Part shown: piece after piece, positions 63,326 to 64,000 of the stretch
Layout: every line of letters starts with the position of its first letter
Numbering within the stretch: the stretch's first letter is position 1
NCBI RefSeq assembly: GCF_014764445.1
Contig: NZ_CP061722.1
Span: 124,001-188,000 of the forward strand
Reading direction: 5' to 3'
Length of the DNA stretch: 64,000 nucleotides
Origin: Pseudarthrobacter sp. BIM B-2242
GTDB taxonomy: Bacteria > Actinomycetota > Actinomycetes > Actinomycetales > Micrococcaceae
Translations under genes and position numbers: made by a program
The notes under the pieces: model-generated
The model's input: only the letters and a program-made list of their open reading frames with translations
Told to the model about the DNA's origin: nothing
The model's database searches: none

Positions 63326-63473
63326 CCCGGGCCGGGACTTGCCAGAATGTCCGGTTCCGCTGCTAATGTGTGGCACACAGCACCGCTGCAGCCGAGCTCC
63401 CAGGCTGTTCAGCAAGCCCTACCGCCAGATTCCGGCCCGATACGACCGCGGGTATGGCCGGCCTGGAAATAGA

Positions 63474-63533
63474 GAAGCCCTGGAACCTCCAATGTTCCAG
63501 GGTTTCTTCATGTCCGGCGAAAGCTCCGGTCTG
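63474..63533 (-). ncRNA. candidate short minus-strand RNA
   Basis: A CCGCACACA box on the minus strand (63541-63549) would start an RNA near 63533; about 30 nt later comes the hairpin GAAACCCTGGAAC / GTTCCAGGGCTTC with a T-containing tail TCTATTTCC. The expected start codon after the box is absent (CAG instead). Small RNA or a decayed gene start. Confidence 0.4.
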
Positions 63534-63540
63534 TCCTTCC

Positions 63541-63549
63541 TGTGTGCGG
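63541..63549 (-). promoter_or_regulatory. CCGCACACA promoter box, minus strand
   Basis: Followed on its strand by GGAAGGA, identical to the spacer of the signal peptidase promoter (1828-1834), but no start codon follows. Confidence 0.5.
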
Positions 63550-63593
63550 CCCGCCGGCATTGCGCGCAGCAGCGATGAGGGAAGCGGAAACCA

Positions 63594-63602
63594 CCGCACA
63601 CA
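63594..63602 (+). promoter_or_regulatory. CCGCACACA promoter box with leader
   Basis: Box 51 nt before the ATG at 63654; GGAGGGAC lies in the leader. Confidence 0.62.
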
Positions 63603-63653
63603 TGGGGTTCACCGGCGACCGGCCGGGAACACCGACCCCGGAGGGACACCATC

Positions 63654-64000
63654 ATGGCCACGCTGAACTTGGACGACCTGATCACCATCAACGACAAAGA
63701 GGGTTACACCTACTCGGACGAGGGCCACCCCGCCGCCAGCATCCCGCAGCCCATCTACAGTCAGGACCACTTCACGGGCCCTGAGCTGGCCATCTTCTAC
63801 AAGACGCACCGCGGCACGGACCTCTACAACACCTACACCGTGTGCGGCTGGGAAGCCGGGAACTACCACCGTGCGGAGAACGGCGGCCCCCTGGTCGAGG
63901 GCCCGCAGGCGTTCATGAACGAGAACGGTTTCGCCGTGACGGCCCACAAGCAGGAGAAGCGCGAACGCATCGTCGTCGCTCCCGGCGACACCGTGATCAT
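63654..64000 (+). CDS. hypothetical protein, 3' partial
   Basis: 115 residues are visible before the window ends; no stop codon is reached. It starts MATLNLDDLITINDKEGYTY and continues with AIFYKTHRGTDLYNTYTVCG and FAVTAHKQEKRERIVVAPGD. GGAGGGAC precedes the ATG. Not tagged and no family recognised; the FYKTHRG segment suggests a small beta-rich domain. Confidence 0.68.
   Translation, partial: MATLNLDDLITINDKEGYTYSDEGHPAASIPQPIYSQDHFTGPELAIFYKTHRGTDLYNTYTVCGWEAGNYHRAENGGPLVEGPQAFMNENGFAVTAHKQEKRERIVVAPGDTVI

Larger units (their letters stand above)
63326..63593. other. intergenic region with hairpin and minus-strand box
   Basis: 268 bp between the sigma gene and the next promoter box, without a credible gene. 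It holds a minus-strand CCGCACACA box (63541-63549), a hairpin at 63474-63507, and TAATGT at about 63364 (a TANNNT -10). See the candidate RNA below. Confidence 0.55.

Noticed and set aside
63419..63697. Minus-strand open frame with a 30-residue end MKKPWNIGGSRASLFPGR...
   Set aside because: The frame crosses a terminator-type hairpin, has no ribosome binding site and overlaps the promoter of the next gene.

Overview
The window is high-GC DNA (roughly two thirds G+C) with dense, often overlapping genes, GTG and TTG starts and many leaderless-looking starts. It looks like part of a large plasmid of an actinobacterium, most likely a Micrococcaceae (Arthrobacter-type) host. The genus is an inference from protein style; the plasmid call rests on a ParA gene with a ribbon-helix-helix partner, an array of palindromic repeats, a primase-type Rep gene and a conjugation-like ATPase block. 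I saw no rRNA, tRNA, IS element or CRISPR array.

Layout. 0-9.7 kb: small genes including dCMP deaminase, an ER/archaeal-type signal peptidase, a GNAT-like protein, and four proteins built on ClpC-type N-terminal repeats without an ATPase; two of these carry a second domain that also occurs in two separate small proteins. 9.7-10.9 kb: non-coding, hairpin-rich DNA, a candidate transfer origin. 10.9-20.2 kb: transfer-like block with a VirD4/TraG-like ATPase, a replication-relaxation-like protein, a NERD protein and a 1429-residue FtsK-like ATPase ending in a HAD domain. 20.3-28 kb: an AbiE-like toxin-antitoxin pair, membrane proteins and a minus-strand cluster of unknown proteins. 28-53 kb and 58 kb: 22 proteins that share an N-terminal tag of about 30 residues (consensus G-V/I-P-x-G-G-Q/E-F-A/T-x(3)-H-S-E/D) in front of unrelated bodies, among them an ADP-ribosyltransferase-like and a papain-like domain. 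Interspersed are an XRE / ImmA-IrrE / membrane protein / MpaB-type operon and two tandem small-RNA-like units. 52.9-58 kb: maintenance region. 59-64 kb: Bax-inhibitor-like membrane protein, small zinc-ribbon proteins, dUTPase and a sigma-70 family factor with an added helicase-associated (HA) domain.

The strongest system-level signal is a 9-bp box, CCG(C/T)ACACA, present at least 36 times on both strands. It lies 7-8 nt before a start codon in about 23 cases, and 30-85 nt before a gene that has its own ribosome binding site in the rest; it also precedes the two RNA units. This behaves like a -10-type promoter element for the whole element, and the sigma factor encoded here is the obvious candidate reader. 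Together, the shared promoter, the shared N-terminal tag, the toxin-like cargo and the transfer ATPases suggest a co-regulated set of proteins that may be delivered or deployed during conjugation. That last step is a hypothesis.
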